In this document: positions 39,440-51,895 of the stretch, in pieces
Layout: every line of letters begins with the position of its first letter
How positions within the stretch are numbered: the first letter of the stretch is position 1
Assembly: GCA_016195915.1 (NCBI GenBank)
Contig: JACPYS010000054.1
Coordinates: 1 to 62,101 of the forward strand
Reading direction: 5' to 3'
DNA from: Betaproteobacteria bacterium
Lineage (GTDB): Bacteria; Pseudomonadota; Gammaproteobacteria; Burkholderiales; SG8-39
Length of the DNA stretch: 62,101 nt
Made by a program: the position numbers and the translations under genes
The notes under the pieces: generated by a model
Seen by the model: only the letters and a program-made list of their open reading frames with translations
The model's database searches: none
What the model was told of the DNA's origin: nothing

Positions 39440-39649
39440 ATGTACTACACCTACGAATCCGACCTGACCAAGTTCATGCGCCAGTACCTCGAGCAGCACC
39501 CGGAGGAACTCGAATCGCAGAAACGGGGCCGCGGCGCCTGGTGGGACAAGGATCCCGCCAGGCGCACCGAACCGTCCGAGGTGAAGAACACGCCGAAATC
39601 CGGCGGTGCCGAGTACACGTTCCAGCCGCTCTCGGAACCAAAGGCGTAA
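39440..39649 (+). CDS. DUF3460 family small protein
   Basis: 69 residues starting [20 protein letters not shown], with [18 protein letters not shown], the signature of DUF3460. This family is almost confined to betaproteobacteria and often sits in prpC-prpD neighbourhoods; its function is unknown. It begins 2 bases after prpC and ends 4 before prpD, so it is part of the methylcitrate operon. The protein is charged and probably cytoplasmic. Confidence 0.9.
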   Translation: MYYTYESDLTKFMRQYLEQHPEELESQKRGRGAWWDKDPARRTEPSEVKNTPKSGGAEYTFQPLSEPKA

Positions 39650-39653
39650 ATCG

Positions 39654-41105
39654 ATGTCCGCCCATGTCTCCAACGTGCGCAGCAAGCCCGATGAGGTGCT
39701 GGTCAAGATTGCCGATTACGCCACGGGCTACGCGATCCGGAGCAAGGACGCCTACGGCACGGCGCGCTACTGCCTGATGGACACGCTCGGCTGCGGGCTG
39801 GAGGCGCTCGAATACCCGGCCTGCACTAAGCTGCTCGGACCGGTCGTCAAGGGCACGGTCGTGCCCAACGGCGCGAAGGTGCCGGGCACCCAGTTTCAGC
39901 TCGACCCGGTGACGGCAGCGTTCAATATCGGCGCGATGATCCGCTGGCTGGATTTCAACGACACCTGGCTGGCCGCGGAATGGGGCCACCCGTCGGACAA
40001 CCTCGGCGGCATCCTCGCGACCGCCGACTGGCTCTCGCGCGCGGCCGTCGCCGAAGGCAAAAAGCCGCTGGTCATGCGCGCGGTGCTCACCGCAATGATC
40101 AAGGCGCACGAGATCCAGGGGGTGCTGGCGCTGGAGAACTCGTTCAACCGGGTCGGCCTCGACCACGTGGCGCTCGTGAAAGTAGCCTCGACGGCGGTGA
40201 TCGCGAACATGATCGGCTGCAGTTACGACGAAGTGGTCAATGCCGTGTCCCAGGCCTGGCTCGACGGCCAGAGCCTGCGCACCTATCGCCACGCGCCGAA
40301 TACGGGGTCGAGGAAGAGTTGGGCGGCCGGCGACGCTACGAGCCGCGCGGTGCGCCTCGCGATGATCTCGAAGACCGGCGAAATGGGTTACCCGTCGGTG
40401 CTGACCGCGCCGGCCTGGGGCTTCTACGACGTGCTGTTCAAGGGCAAGCCGTTCCGCTTCCAGCGGCCGTTCGGCAGCTACGTGATGGAAAACGTGCTGT
40501 TCAAGATTTCCTTCCCCGCGGAATTCCACTCGCAGACCGCGGTCGAATGCGCGATGGACATCCACGCCGAGCTGAATAAGCGCGGCAAGTCGCCCGAGGA
40601 CATATCCAAGATCACCATCCGCACGCACGAGGCCTGCATCCGCATCATCGACAAGAAGGGCCCGCTCGACAATCCGGCCGACCGCGATCACTGCATTCAG
40701 TACATGGTCGCGGTGCCGATCCTCCTCGGGCGGCTGACGGCCGGGGACTACGAAGACGGCGTGGCGGCCGATCCGCGCATCGACGCGCTGCGAGCCAGAA
40801 TCGTGTGTGTCGAGGACAAGGGCTTCACGCGCGACTATCACGACCCGGACAAGCGCTCGATCGCCAACGCGCTCAAGGTCGAGTTCAAGGACGGCACGAA
40901 GCTGGGCGAATTCGTGTGCGAATATCCGATCGGCCACAAGCGCCGCCGCAAGGAAGGCATGCCGTTTCTGGTGGCGAAGTTCAAGACCAATCTCGCGCGG
41001 CGCTTTCCAGCCAAGCAGCAGAAGGCGATCCTGCAGGCCTGCACGGACCCGGCGACGCTCGAAGCGATGCCGGTGAACGAATTCGTCGACCTGTTCGTCA
41101 TCTAG
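39654..41105 (+). CDS. prpD: 2-methylcitrate dehydratase
   Basis: 483 residues of the MmgE/PrpD family. Marks are [46 protein letters not shown] and [14 protein letters not shown]. It dehydrates 2-methylcitrate to 2-methyl-cis-aconitate. With prpD present, an AcnD/PrpF pair is not needed, so the downstream aconitase is taken as AcnA, which can rehydrate the product. Confidence 0.96.
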   Translation: MSAHVSNVRSKPDEVLVKIADYATGYAIRSKDAYGTARYCLMDTLGCGLEALEYPACTKLLGPVVKGTVVPNGAKVPGTQFQLDPVTAAFNIGAMIRWLDFNDTWLAAEWGHPSDNLGGILATADWLSRAAVAEGKKPLVMRAVLTAMIKAHEIQGVLALENSFNRVGLDHVALVKVASTAVIANMIGCSYDEVVNAVSQAWLDGQSLRTYRHAPNTGSRKSWAAGDATSRAVRLAMISKTGEMGYPSVLTAPAWGFYDVLFKGKPFRFQRPFGSYVMENVLFKISFPAEFHSQTAVECAMDIHAELNKRGKSPEDISKITIRTHEACIRIIDKKGPLDNPADRDHCIQYMVAVPILLGRLTAGDYEDGVAADPRIDALRARIVCVEDKGFTRDYHDPDKRSIANALKVEFKDGTKLGEFVCEYPIGHKRRRKEGMPFLVAKFKTNLARRFPAKQQKAILQACTDPATLEAMPVNEFVDLFVI

Positions 41106-41126
41106 ATTGCACACGAGGCCTGGCCC

Positions 41127-41325
41127 ATGCCCAGCGAACTGGAACGCCGCATCGCGGAACTCTCGGAAGAGATCCGCTGCTACCCTACGCCGATTGCCCG
41201 CTGCGACGAGCAGCTGAGCGATCTGCTCGAGCGGCGCGCACGCCTCGTCGAGCAGCTCAAACGCACGGCCGCGCACTCGGGCGGGTGCAGCCCGCTCGCA
41301 AACTGGCTCAACGACGGAGGCTACG

Positions 41326-41336
<11 letters not shown>
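41127..41336 (+). CDS. 69-residue coiled-coil-like ORF overlapping the acnA start
   Basis: 69 residues in the prpD-acnA gap. [43 protein letters not shown] (in parts) is heptad-like and likely helical. The ATG is preceded by GAGG 10 bases upstream, and the 3' end overlaps acnA by 11 bases so that acnA's GGAGG lies inside it. The family is not recognised. The overlap and operon position support a real gene, but it could also be a leader ORF. Cys residues are present (two near the centre). Confidence 0.55.
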
Positions 41337-43986
<2,650 letters not shown>

Positions 43987-43993
43987 GCGGGTT

Positions 43994-44428
43994 TCACCGC
44001 CTGCTGGCGATAGCGCGCATCACGTCCCGCCAGGCGGCTTCGGCCGGCGCGCCGGCCGCGTCGAACACGCAGCCGAGCTGTTGCATCTGCGTGCCGGTCA
44101 GCCGCCCCTCCAGTTTCTCACCCTCGTAGGTCAGGCGCAGCTGCCGGACGCGGCGGTCGCTCGGCGCGAGACGCGTGGCCACGAGTTTCATCTCGATGAG
44201 CTGGCGCAGCGGGCCGTTGAGCGCCTGCTTCGTGACATCCAGGATGACGAGCAGATCCTGAATGCTGATGTCCGGATTGCGCGCGACGAAGTACAGCACG
44301 CGGTGGTGCACGCGGCCCAGGCCGCGGCTGGCAAGGATGCGGTCGGGACGGTCGGTGAATGCGCGATAGCCGAAATACAGCAGCTCGATGGCATCGCGTA
44401 GTGCGGCCTCGCGTTTTAGGTCAATCAT
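43994..44428 (-). CDS. MarR-family transcriptional regulator
   Basis: 144 residues with a winged helix at about 45-115. LGRVHHRVLYFVARNPDISIQDLLVILDVTKQALNGPLRQLIEMKLV is the recognition region and RRVRQLRLTYEGEKL the wing. It is divergent from the aminotransferase gene with 65 bases between them. The palindrome at 44420-44434 overlaps its start codon, so it is probably autoregulated and may also regulate the aminotransferase. The ligand is unknown. Confidence 0.88.
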   Translation of the reverse strand: MIDLKREAALRDAIELLYFGYRAFTDRPDRILASRGLGRVHHRVLYFVARNPDISIQDLLVILDVTKQALNGPLRQLIEMKLVATRLAPSDRRVRQLRLTYEGEKLEGRLTGTQMQQLGCVFDAAGAPAEAAWRDVMRAIASRR

Positions 44429-44434
44429 ATTGAC
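44420..44434. promoter_or_regulatory. Palindromic operator candidate over the marR-type start codon
   Basis: GTCAAT-CAT-ATTGAC is a perfect 6-bp inverted repeat whose central triplet is the start codon of the MarR gene on the minus strand. A further ATTGAC half-site lies at 44477-44482, 11 bases before the aminotransferase ATG. The spacing would suit repression of both genes. Confidence 0.45.
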
Positions 44435-44493
44435 ATGAATCCCGGGTTTGCGTAGGCTGCATCATAGGACAACTGTATTGACCTTCCTAGCCG

Positions 44494-45612
44494 ATGCCCG
44501 CCGCTACCCTCTCCCGACGCCTGCGCGACCTGCATCCCTCCCCGATCCGCGAGATCCTCTCGGTCATCGAGCGCCCCGGAATGATTTCATTTGCCGGGGG
44601 CCTCCCCGCGCCGGAGTCGTTCCCCGAACTGGAGCCTGGGAACGTACCGACACGCTACCTGCAATACGGCTCTACCGAGGGCGAGCCGGAGTTGCGCGAG
44701 CGCCTCGCGGCCGACCTGAACACGCTCGGAATTACCTGCTCGGCGCAACAGGTGCTGATTCTTTCGGGTTCGCAACAGGGCATCGACCTCGTGGGGAAGC
44801 TCTTCGTGGACGAGGGAACGCGCGTCGGTGTGGAGTCGCCCACCTATCTGGCTGCGCTTCAGGCTTTGCGATTCTACGGCGCGCGGTTCGTTCCGATCAT
44901 GTCCGACCCCAGGCCGGCTTTCGCGTACGTCATTCCGACCTTTCAGAACCCCACCGGCCATTGCTACACGTCGGACGAGCGCGATGCACTCGCCGCGGAT
45001 TGCGACAGGACCATGACGCCCCTGTTCGAGGACGATCCCTACCGCGACCTCGTGTACCAAGTGTGCGACCGGCAGCCGGTATGCGCGCGCGTCCGGCGCG
45101 CGGCGTGGATTTACCAGGGATCGTTTTCCAAAAGCCTCGCGCCGGGAATGCGGCTGGGATTTCTGGCGGCATCCCCGGACCTGTTCCCCTATCTGGTGCG
45201 GCTCAAGCAGGCCGCCGACCTGCACACCAACCGCATCAGCCAGTGGCTGGCGCTCCAACAGCTCGAACATCCGGCGCGCGCCGCGCGTCTGTCCGCTCTT
45301 GCGGCGCGTTACAGCGAAAAACGCGACGCGTTCGCAGCCGTTCTTTCGCGGGAACTCGAAGACCTGGCCAGCTGGCGCATTCCTCCGGGCGGGTTGTTTT
45401 TCTGGCTCCGGCTGCGGCGACCGGTCGACACGCGAGAGTTGCTTGCGCAGGCGATCACACGCGGCATCGCCTTCATGCCCGGCGAGCCGTTTCACCCCGA
45501 GCCGCACAGAGGTATCGGAACGCTGCGACTGAATTTCAGCCACGCGAACGCTGCGCAGGCCGTATCCGGCCTGGCGACGCTCGGCGCATTGCTGCGCGAA
45601 ACATCCCCCTGA
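44494..45612 (+). CDS. PLP-dependent aminotransferase (class I/II, LysN/MocR-like)
   Basis: 372 residues, fold type I. The N-terminal SPIREILSVIERPGMISFAGGLPAPESFP is the 2-aminoadipate/aromatic aminotransferase (AAT I) signature. The Schiff-base lysine is in GSFSKSLAPGMRLGF, and PTFQNPTGHCYT holds the PLP-phosphate and Asn/Asp region. There is no DNA-binding domain, so it is not a full MocR regulator. The amino donor is unknown. Divergent from MarR. Confidence 0.9.
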   Translation: MPAATLSRRLRDLHPSPIREILSVIERPGMISFAGGLPAPESFPELEPGNVPTRYLQYGSTEGEPELRERLAADLNTLGITCSAQQVLILSGSQQGIDLVGKLFVDEGTRVGVESPTYLAALQALRFYGARFVPIMSDPRPAFAYVIPTFQNPTGHCYTSDERDALAADCDRTMTPLFEDDPYRDLVYQVCDRQPVCARVRRAAWIYQGSFSKSLAPGMRLGFLAASPDLFPYLVRLKQAADLHTNRISQWLALQQLEHPARAARLSALAARYSEKRDAFAAVLSRELEDLASWRIPPGGLFFWLRLRRPVDTRELLAQAITRGIAFMPGEPFHPEPHRGIGTLRLNFSHANAAQAVSGLATLGALLRETSP

Positions 45613-45681
45613 CGATCGTGCGAAAATGGCTGATCCCCTACAGGCTCGGCGGCTGTCACGGCTTTCACAACGTATTTCCGG

Positions 45682-46332
45682 GTGAGACGATTTGGCCGCG
45701 CGCATGCACCGCGATGCCTGGTCGCGGTCACCATGTTCGTCTCGCTCGCCGCCTCGCCGCTGGCTGCATCCGCGCAGGCGCAGTCGGCGCCCGCCCGTCC
45801 GATCGCCGATGCAGCGCTGGTCGCCGAGCTGCGCAAAGGCGGCCACATCCTTTATCTCCGGCATACCGCCACCGATTTCAGTCAGAACGACACGAACATG
45901 CGCTCGTTCGAGGACTGTTCAACGCAGCGCAACCTGACCGAGCAGGGTCGCGCCGATGCAAGACGCATCGCCGATGCGGTAGCGCGCCTGTCGATTCCGG
46001 TCGGACGCGTACTGGCAAGCCCGTACTGCCGCACCGTCGAGACCGCGAAGCTGGCTTTCGGCCGGGCTGAGATCACGCCGGAGGTGCGCGGCGGACCTGC
46101 GCAAGCCGAACACCCGAAGCGCTACGATGCGCTGCGCGCTCTGCTCGCGATTCAGCCGAAGCGAGGACGCAACACCGTGATCTCGAGCCACGGCAATCCC
46201 TTTCACGCCGTGGCCGGCCCGCCCTATCTGCAGGAGGGGGAAATCGCGGTTCTGAAAACTCGCAACAAGGGATTCGAAATCATCGCGCGCATCAAACTCG
46301 ACGATTGGGCGCGACTCGTTGAGGCGCGTTAG
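45682..46332 (+). CDS. Exported histidine phosphatase family protein
   Basis: 216 residues from a GTG start, with a signal peptide (CLVAVTMFVSLAASPLAASAQA). The phosphoglycerate-mutase-like core has LRHTATD with the phosphate-accepting His, RVLASPYCRTVETAKLAF with the second Arg, and SSHGNPFHAV with the catalytic second His. The family removes phosphate from varied substrates; a periplasmic location is likely from the signal. It lies 69 bases after the aminotransferase. Confidence 0.85.
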   Translation: MRRFGRAHAPRCLVAVTMFVSLAASPLAASAQAQSAPARPIADAALVAELRKGGHILYLRHTATDFSQNDTNMRSFEDCSTQRNLTEQGRADARRIADAVARLSIPVGRVLASPYCRTVETAKLAFGRAEITPEVRGGPAQAEHPKRYDALRALLAIQPKRGRNTVISSHGNPFHAVAGPPYLQEGEIAVLKTRNKGFEIIARIKLDDWARLVEAR

Positions 46333-46364
46333 AAATTCCTGACAACCCTTCTGCGCATCGCAAG

Positions 46365-47336
46365 GTGCTTGAATTCCGGCAATATCGCATGGGATTCCAG
46401 GAGGACGAACACGTCCATGGTCTGATCGATAATTTGTGTTTTGCCGTGACCGAAGGCAGCGTGCTCGGCGTGGTGGGAGAGTCGGGCTGCGGCAAGAGCA
46501 TGGCCGCCTTGTCCGTCATGCGACTGCTTCCATCCGCCGCCGTGGTCCAGGGTGGCGAGATCCTGTTCAATGGAGCGAACCTGCTGGCGAAGACGGAAGC
46601 GGAGATGGAGAAGATCCGCGGGCGCGACATCGCGATGGTGTTCCAGGAGCCGATGACTTCGCTCAACCCGGTGCATACGGTGGGCCGGCAGATCGGTGAG
46701 GTGTTTCGTATCCACCGGTCCGCGATGGGTGCCGAGGAGCGGCGCGCGGCGACCGTGGCGCTGCTGGGGGAGGTCGGCATTGCGAATCCGGAGCAGCGTT
46801 GCGATCAGTATTCGCACCAGCTTTCCGGCGGCATGCGCCAGCGCGTCATGATCGCCATGGCCGTCGCCTGCGGACCGCAACTCTTGTTGGCCGACGAGCC
46901 GACCACCGCGCTCGATGGCACGATCCAGGCCCAGGTGCTCGCGCTGATGCAGGAGCTCAAGCAGCAGACGCAGGGTTCGATCATGCTGATCACCCATAAC
47001 CTCGGCGTCGTGGCCGAGACCTGCAACGACGTGGTGATCATGTATGCGGGCCGGGTGGTCGAGAGCGGCACGATCGGACATATCTTCGATCAGCCCGGTC
47101 ATCCCTATACGCGCGGCCTGCTGGCCTCGATTCCTTCGCTTGCGGGGAACGCAGGCGAACTGTTTTCGATTCCCGGCACGGTCCCTTCCGCCGAGAGTTT
47201 TGAGCCAGGCTGCAGGTTTGCCCCGCGCTGTCAACTCCGGCGTGAATACTGTTCGCGCGAGGTTCCTCCGATGACAGAAATCGCGCCTGGCCACGCAGTG
47301 GCCTGCTGGGTCACCGGGTCCGGGAGGCAGCCGTGA
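46365..47336 (+). CDS. dppD: Dipeptide/oligopeptide ABC transporter ATP-binding protein (DppD-like)
   Basis: 323 residues. Walker A is GESGCGKS, the signature [16 protein letters not shown], Walker [13 protein letters not shown], and the oligopeptide C-terminal domain has [14 protein letters not shown] and a 4-Cys-like [14 protein letters not shown] segment, a DppD/OppD mark. The GTG start follows a weak purine-rich site; the frame is open upstream, but no better start was seen. It leads a five-gene importer operon with GTGA coupling to the next gene. Confidence 0.9.
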   Translation: MLEFRQYRMGFQEDEHVHGLIDNLCFAVTEGSVLGVVGESGCGKSMAALSVMRLLPSAAVVQGGEILFNGANLLAKTEAEMEKIRGRDIAMVFQEPMTSLNPVHTVGRQIGEVFRIHRSAMGAEERRAATVALLGEVGIANPEQRCDQYSHQLSGGMRQRVMIAMAVACGPQLLLADEPTTALDGTIQAQVLALMQELKQQTQGSIMLITHNLGVVAETCNDVVIMYAGRVVESGTIGHIFDQPGHPYTRGLLASIPSLAGNAGELFSIPGTVPSAESFEPGCRFAPRCQLRREYCSREVPPMTEIAPGHAVACWVTGSGRQP

Positions 47337-48310
47337 GCGCCCTGCTCGAAATCCGTGGCCTGAAGAAATATTTCGGACTGAAAAGGCACCTGTTTCAGAG
47401 ACGCACGCGGTTTGTACATGCCCTCGATGGCATCGACCTCGATTTGATGGAGGGCGAAACCCTGGGCGTGGTCGGTGAGTCCGGCTCGGGCAAGTCAACG
47501 CTGGGCCGGACCATCGTGCGCCTGGAGGAGCCCAGCGCCGGCAGTATCCGCTACCTGGGGCGTGACGTGAGCGCTCTGCGCGGGGCCGATGCACAAGCCT
47601 TCCGGGCGCGCATCCAGATGGTGTTCCAGGACCCCTATGCGTCGCTGAATCCGCGCCTGTCCGTGGGCCATGCGCTCGCCGAGCCGATGCTGGTCCATCG
47701 CAAGGTCGCGGGGCGCAGGGCGGCCAGGCAGGCCGTCGGCGCGCTGCTCGGACAGGTGGGGCTCAGGCCCGAGATGGCCTCCTCCTACCCGTTCGCATTC
47801 TCGGGCGGCCAGCGGCAACGCATCGGCATTGCGCGGGCTCTCGCGCTGGAGCCCAAGATCCTGATCTGCGACGAAGCCGTTTCCGCCCTCGACGTCTCGG
47901 TCCAGTCGCAGATCCTCAATCTGTTCAACCAGCTCAAGAAGGCGCTGGGCCTGACCTATCTGTTCATCACCCACGACCTGTCGGTGGTGCGCTACGTATC
48001 CGATCGGGTGATGGTCATGTACCTCGGCCAGGTCGTCGAACTCGCGCCACGGGATGCCTTTTTCGCGCGCCGCCTGCATCCCTACACACGGGCCCTGATT
48101 TCAGCGGCGCCTCTCGTTTCGACCGCTCCGCGCGAAGCGCGCATCATTTTGCAGGGCGAGATTCCCAACGCCATCGATCCGCCCTCCGGCTGCCGTTTCC
48201 ACACGCGCTGTCCGAATGTGATGGATGCCTGCCGGCGCGTGGAGCCCCAGCTTCGCGAGATCGAGGCCGGGCATCACGTGCGCTGCCACCTTTACGCCGC
48301 CGGACAATAG
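47333..48310 (+). CDS. dppF: Dipeptide/oligopeptide ABC transporter ATP-binding protein (DppF-like)
   Basis: 325 residues from a GTG overlapping the dppD stop. Walker A is GESGSGKS, the signature [15 protein letters not shown], Walker [13 protein letters not shown]. The C-terminal [14 protein letters not shown] is the family's Fe-S-like Cys cluster. It forms the second ATPase of the importer and lies 11 bases before the first permease. Confidence 0.93.
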   Translation: MSALLEIRGLKKYFGLKRHLFQRRTRFVHALDGIDLDLMEGETLGVVGESGSGKSTLGRTIVRLEEPSAGSIRYLGRDVSALRGADAQAFRARIQMVFQDPYASLNPRLSVGHALAEPMLVHRKVAGRRAARQAVGALLGQVGLRPEMASSYPFAFSGGQRQRIGIARALALEPKILICDEAVSALDVSVQSQILNLFNQLKKALGLTYLFITHDLSVVRYVSDRVMVMYLGQVVELAPRDAFFARRLHPYTRALISAAPLVSTAPREARIILQGEIPNAIDPPSGCRFHTRCPNVMDACRRVEPQLREIEAGHHVRCHLYAAGQ

Positions 48311-48321
48311 GAGCGGGACGC

Positions 48322-49293
48322 ATGTTTCAGTACATCGTCATGAGGGTCATGAAAGGCGGCCTGACCTTTCTCGCCGCGGTGAGCATCACTTTCCTGATCG
48401 TGCGCCTGATGCCCGGCGATCCGACCACCGCCTTCATCAGTGATTCCATGACGCCCCAGGACGTCCAGGCGCTCAACACCTCGCTGGGCCTGGATAAACC
48501 CCTGCCTGAGCAGTACGCGCTGTTCCTGCGCAACCTCGCCCATTTCGAACTGGGCCAGTCGTTTTTCTATAAACAGCCGGTCGGCGACATCATCGCTCCG
48601 CGCCTGGGGTGGACGTTGCTGCTGATCGGCACATCGCTGTTGATCACCTTGCTGATCGGCATTCCGCTGGGCGTGCACAGCGCCAGGCATAAGGGAAAAG
48701 GGGTCGACCAGGCGGTCAGCACCATGATCGTACTGGGCATTTCGATCTTCATCCCATTGCTCGCTTTCGTTCTGGTCTATGTGTTCAGTCTGGAACTCGG
48801 ACTGACGCCCGTCGGCGGCGCGTTCGCGCCGGACGTCGAGGACTCGGAATTGATTAGTGACGTCGCGCGTCACATGATCCTGCCGACGGTGACGCTGGTG
48901 GTGGTGAATCTGGCGCAAATCGTCCTGTACACGCGCAGCAGCATGCTCGATGTACTCAAGGAGGACTATATCCGGACGGCGCGCGCCAAGGGCGTCGACG
49001 ACCGCGGCGTCATCTGGGGGCATGCGCTGCGAAACGCCATGATCCCCACCGTGACGGTGACCGGGCTGATGCTCGGCAAGATGGTCGCGGGCGCAGTATT
49101 GACGGAAACCGTGTTTTCCTGGCCCGGCGTGGGCTCGATGATCTACGAGGCGGTGCAAAAGCAGGACTTTCCCTTGCTGCAGGGCGCATTCATCGTGCTT
49201 GCTTTCAGCGTCATCCTGATGACCTTGGTGACCGATTTGGTGGTCGCGTGGCTGGACCCGAGAATCAAACTCCACGCGGAGAGCACGCGATGA
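48322..49293 (+). CDS. dppB: Dipeptide ABC transporter permease (DppB-like)
   Basis: 323 residues with six predicted membrane helices. The N-terminal LTFLAAVSITFLIVRLMPGDPTTAFI is the DppB start, and VLKEDYIRTARAKGVDDRGVIWGHALRNAMIPTVTV (in parts) is the EAA loop that docks to the ATPases. The stop overlaps the next ATG (ATGA). Confidence 0.93.
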   Translation: MFQYIVMRVMKGGLTFLAAVSITFLIVRLMPGDPTTAFISDSMTPQDVQALNTSLGLDKPLPEQYALFLRNLAHFELGQSFFYKQPVGDIIAPRLGWTLLLIGTSLLITLLIGIPLGVHSARHKGKGVDQAVSTMIVLGISIFIPLLAFVLVYVFSLELGLTPVGGAFAPDVEDSELISDVARHMILPTVTLVVVNLAQIVLYTRSSMLDVLKEDYIRTARAKGVDDRGVIWGHALRNAMIPTVTVTGLMLGKMVAGAVLTETVFSWPGVGSMIYEAVQKQDFPLLQGAFIVLAFSVILMTLVTDLVVAWLDPRIKLHAESTR

Positions 49294-50123
49294 GAGAGAA
49301 AAACTTTGTCGAGTCCTTCACCAAACACCGCCTCGGGATGATCGGCCTGGCCGGCATCGTAATCGTCATCGCGCTGGGGGCGTTCGGGCCGCTGATCGTG
49401 ACCTACCCAGTCGGCTACAACGAGGCCACGCCGCTCGCTGCACCCGACCGCGAACATTGGCTGGGCACCGACGGGCTGGGCCTGGGCCTGATCGCCGAAA
49501 TCGTCTGGGGTGCGCGCACCTCGCTGTTCATCTCCTTCACCGCCGTGGCGGTTGCGACCTGCATCGGCGTACCGCTCGGGCTGGTCTCGGGCTATTTCAA
49601 AGGCCGGATCGGCGGCCTGATCGACAGCGTCATCGAGATCGCGATGACCATCCCCGCACTGCCACTGATGATTCTGATTTCCGCGATCTCCGGGCCCAGC
49701 ATGGGGACCGTCGCAGTGGTGATCGGCCTGTTTTCCTGGCCCACGCTCTCGCGCATCGTGCGCAATTCCACGCTCAAGCTGGCCAGCATGCCGTTCATCG
49801 AGGCGGCGATCGTACTGGGCATACCGACGCGCACCATCATGTTCAAGCACATTCTTCTCAATGCGGCCGGGCCGGCGCTCGTCGACCTGACCATCATCAT
49901 GGCCACGGCGGTACTGACCGAGGCCGGCCTCAGCTATCTCGGGCTGGGTGATCCGAACGCATGGTCCTGGGGCGGCATCCTGCAGAACGCGTTCCGCGCG
50001 GGGCAGCATTTTCATGCATGGTGGTTGATCGTGTTCCCTTCCCTCGCCATCATGTTCTTCGTCGTCTCGTTCAATCTCCTCGGGCTTGGCATCAACGAGA
50101 CCTTGAATCCGAAACGCGACTGA
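49290..50123 (+). CDS. dppC: Dipeptide ABC transporter permease (DppC-like)
   Basis: 277 residues from the ATG overlapping dppB. The EAA loop is SMPFIEAAIVLGIPTRTIMFKHILLNAAGPALVDL (in parts), and the first helix and HWLGTDGLGLGL loop are the DppC/OppC N-terminal marks. A 154-base gap with a promoter follows before the binding-protein gene. Confidence 0.93.
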   Translation: MREKNFVESFTKHRLGMIGLAGIVIVIALGAFGPLIVTYPVGYNEATPLAAPDREHWLGTDGLGLGLIAEIVWGARTSLFISFTAVAVATCIGVPLGLVSGYFKGRIGGLIDSVIEIAMTIPALPLMILISAISGPSMGTVAVVIGLFSWPTLSRIVRNSTLKLASMPFIEAAIVLGIPTRTIMFKHILLNAAGPALVDLTIIMATAVLTEAGLSYLGLGDPNAWSWGGILQNAFRAGQHFHAWWLIVFPSLAIMFFVVSFNLLGLGINETLNPKRD

Positions 50124-50177
50124 ACACCGCGCGCGAGCAATGAGCGGTACTCCCCATGTTCCGCATCGGGTGTTTCG

Positions 50178-50206
50178 TTGACAGACTGAAGGGGCAAGGC
50201 TAGAGT
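50178..50206 (+). promoter_or_regulatory. Sigma-70-like promoter before the peptide-binding protein gene
   Basis: TTGACA (50178-50183) and TAGAGT (50201-50206) are separated by 17 bp and lie about 70 bases before the ATG. An internal promoter would raise binding-protein expression above the membrane parts. Confidence 0.5.
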
Positions 50207-50277
50207 CGTTTGGCGTTTCGCAAATTCGCAAATCCGTTTTTCCCCGTCACGGATAACCTTTGGGAGGGTGCAATCCA

Positions 50278-51882
50278 ATGGCCACCAGAAGATCGTTCCT
50301 GAAGCTGGGGCTGGCCGTGACGGCCGCTGCGGCGAGCGGCAGCGCGATGGCCCAGTCCAAGGCGGGCAAGAGCGTCATATTCAGAGTGGGTCTCCTGGGC
50401 GACGTGCAGACCCTGAATTTCTGGGCGAGCAATGACATCAACGTGGCGGTGTTGCAGGAAGCGGTGATGCCGCGCTACGGCTACATGGACGCCGACGGCA
50501 ACGTCAAGTCCCGCCTGATACGCCAGATCGACGTCAAGGAGGGCGCCCGTACGTTCATCGTGCACGTGACGCCCGGTCTGAAGTGGCATGACGGCGTGCC
50601 GTTTTCGGCCGACGACGTGATTTTCACCGGCGAGTACCTGGTCAAGCACAAGCTGTTTCAGAACACGCGTTTCAGCAACGTGGCATCGGCCCGAAAGATC
50701 GACAATCTGACCGTCGAGTATCAGCTGAAGGCGCCCCAGGTGGGCTTCGCCGACGTGATGCTGTTCTGGGTCGCGCCCATGCCCAAGCACCGCTGGGAAA
50801 CGGTCGCCGATCCGATGACGGTCAGCGACGACCCCCGGGGCGTGGTCGGGCTCGGACCTTACAAGCTGAGCGAGTGGAAGAAGGGCCAGCACTACATCGC
50901 AAACCGCAATCCCGACTGGCCCGCCGCCCTCGGCACGCCGGCAATCGATCGCGTGGTGTACCGCGTATACAAGGACGAAAACTCGATCGTGCTGGCGCTG
51001 CGAACCGGCGAGATCGATGCGACCAGCCGGCAGTTCCTGCCCTCGATGGCGGGGCAATTCCGGAAGAAACCGGAGTTCAGGATCTTCGAGATTCCCTCGC
51101 CGGGCTATTCCTACATCGGTTTCAACGGGAAGAAGAGCGAATTCGCGGCCGATCTCGCGGTGCGCAAGGCCATCGCGCACTGCGTCGACCGGCCCAAGAT
51201 CGTCAAGCTGGCGCTCGAAGGCAACGGCGTTCCGATGCATGGCTCGGTTTCGCCCGTCCACAAGGACTTCGTCAAATCGAAAATCGAGTACCCGCCTTAC
51301 GACCTCGATGCCGCGAAGAAATTACTGCGTGATGCAGGCTACGCCGACACCGACGGCGATGGCATCGTCGAGAAGAACGGCAGGAAACTGTCGATCAAGA
51401 TGATGTACGAAGGCTCGCGCAACGACTACGACAAGTCCGTGCGCATCATCAAGGAAGACGCGCGCAAGGCCGGCATCGACCTGGTGCTCGAGCCCGTCGA
51501 CCGCCAGGTTTACATCGATCGCCAGTCCAAGACCAAGGAATACGAGATGCTGTTCGTGCAATGGGGCGCGATCGTCATCATCTACGACACGTTCTACAAC
51601 ATCTATGGCAAGGATTCCTTTCTCAACTACTCGGGCTTCCACGATCCGGATCTGGAGAAGTGGGCCAAGAATGCCAAGGAGTCCGGCTCGGTCGCCGAGA
51701 GCGTCAAGCCGATGGACGAGGCGCAGAAGGTGGTGGTGAACCAGATTCCGACGCTGGCCGTCTGGGTGCCGAACCTGATTTTCGTCAACAGCGCCAGGTT
51801 TGACGGTTATCTGCCTTACCCGTCGTCGAACAACGGGACGATCACTCTGAGCTCTCTCCTCAACATCAAGCCCCGCAAATAA
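50278..51882 (+). CDS. Peptide ABC transporter substrate-binding protein (SBP family 5)
   Basis: 534 residues from an ATG preceded by GGGAGG. The Tat signal RRSFLKLGLAVTAAAASGSAMA exports the folded protein. The family-5 mark VTPGLKWHDGVPFSADDVIFTGEYL and the later YDLDAAKKLLRDAGYADTDGDGI are typical of peptide or nickel-binding proteins. It captures substrate for dppBCDF. The next gene is an M19 dipeptidase, which suggests a dipeptide substrate. Confidence 0.93.
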   Translation: MATRRSFLKLGLAVTAAAASGSAMAQSKAGKSVIFRVGLLGDVQTLNFWASNDINVAVLQEAVMPRYGYMDADGNVKSRLIRQIDVKEGARTFIVHVTPGLKWHDGVPFSADDVIFTGEYLVKHKLFQNTRFSNVASARKIDNLTVEYQLKAPQVGFADVMLFWVAPMPKHRWETVADPMTVSDDPRGVVGLGPYKLSEWKKGQHYIANRNPDWPAALGTPAIDRVVYRVYKDENSIVLALRTGEIDATSRQFLPSMAGQFRKKPEFRIFEIPSPGYSYIGFNGKKSEFAADLAVRKAIAHCVDRPKIVKLALEGNGVPMHGSVSPVHKDFVKSKIEYPPYDLDAAKKLLRDAGYADTDGDGIVEKNGRKLSIKMMYEGSRNDYDKSVRIIKEDARKAGIDLVLEPVDRQVYIDRQSKTKEYEMLFVQWGAIVIIYDTFYNIYGKDSFLNYSGFHDPDLEKWAKNAKESGSVAESVKPMDEAQKVVVNQIPTLAVWVPNLIFVNSARFDGYLPYPSSNNGTITLSSLLNIKPRK

Positions 51883-51895
51883 GGACGCACGCACC

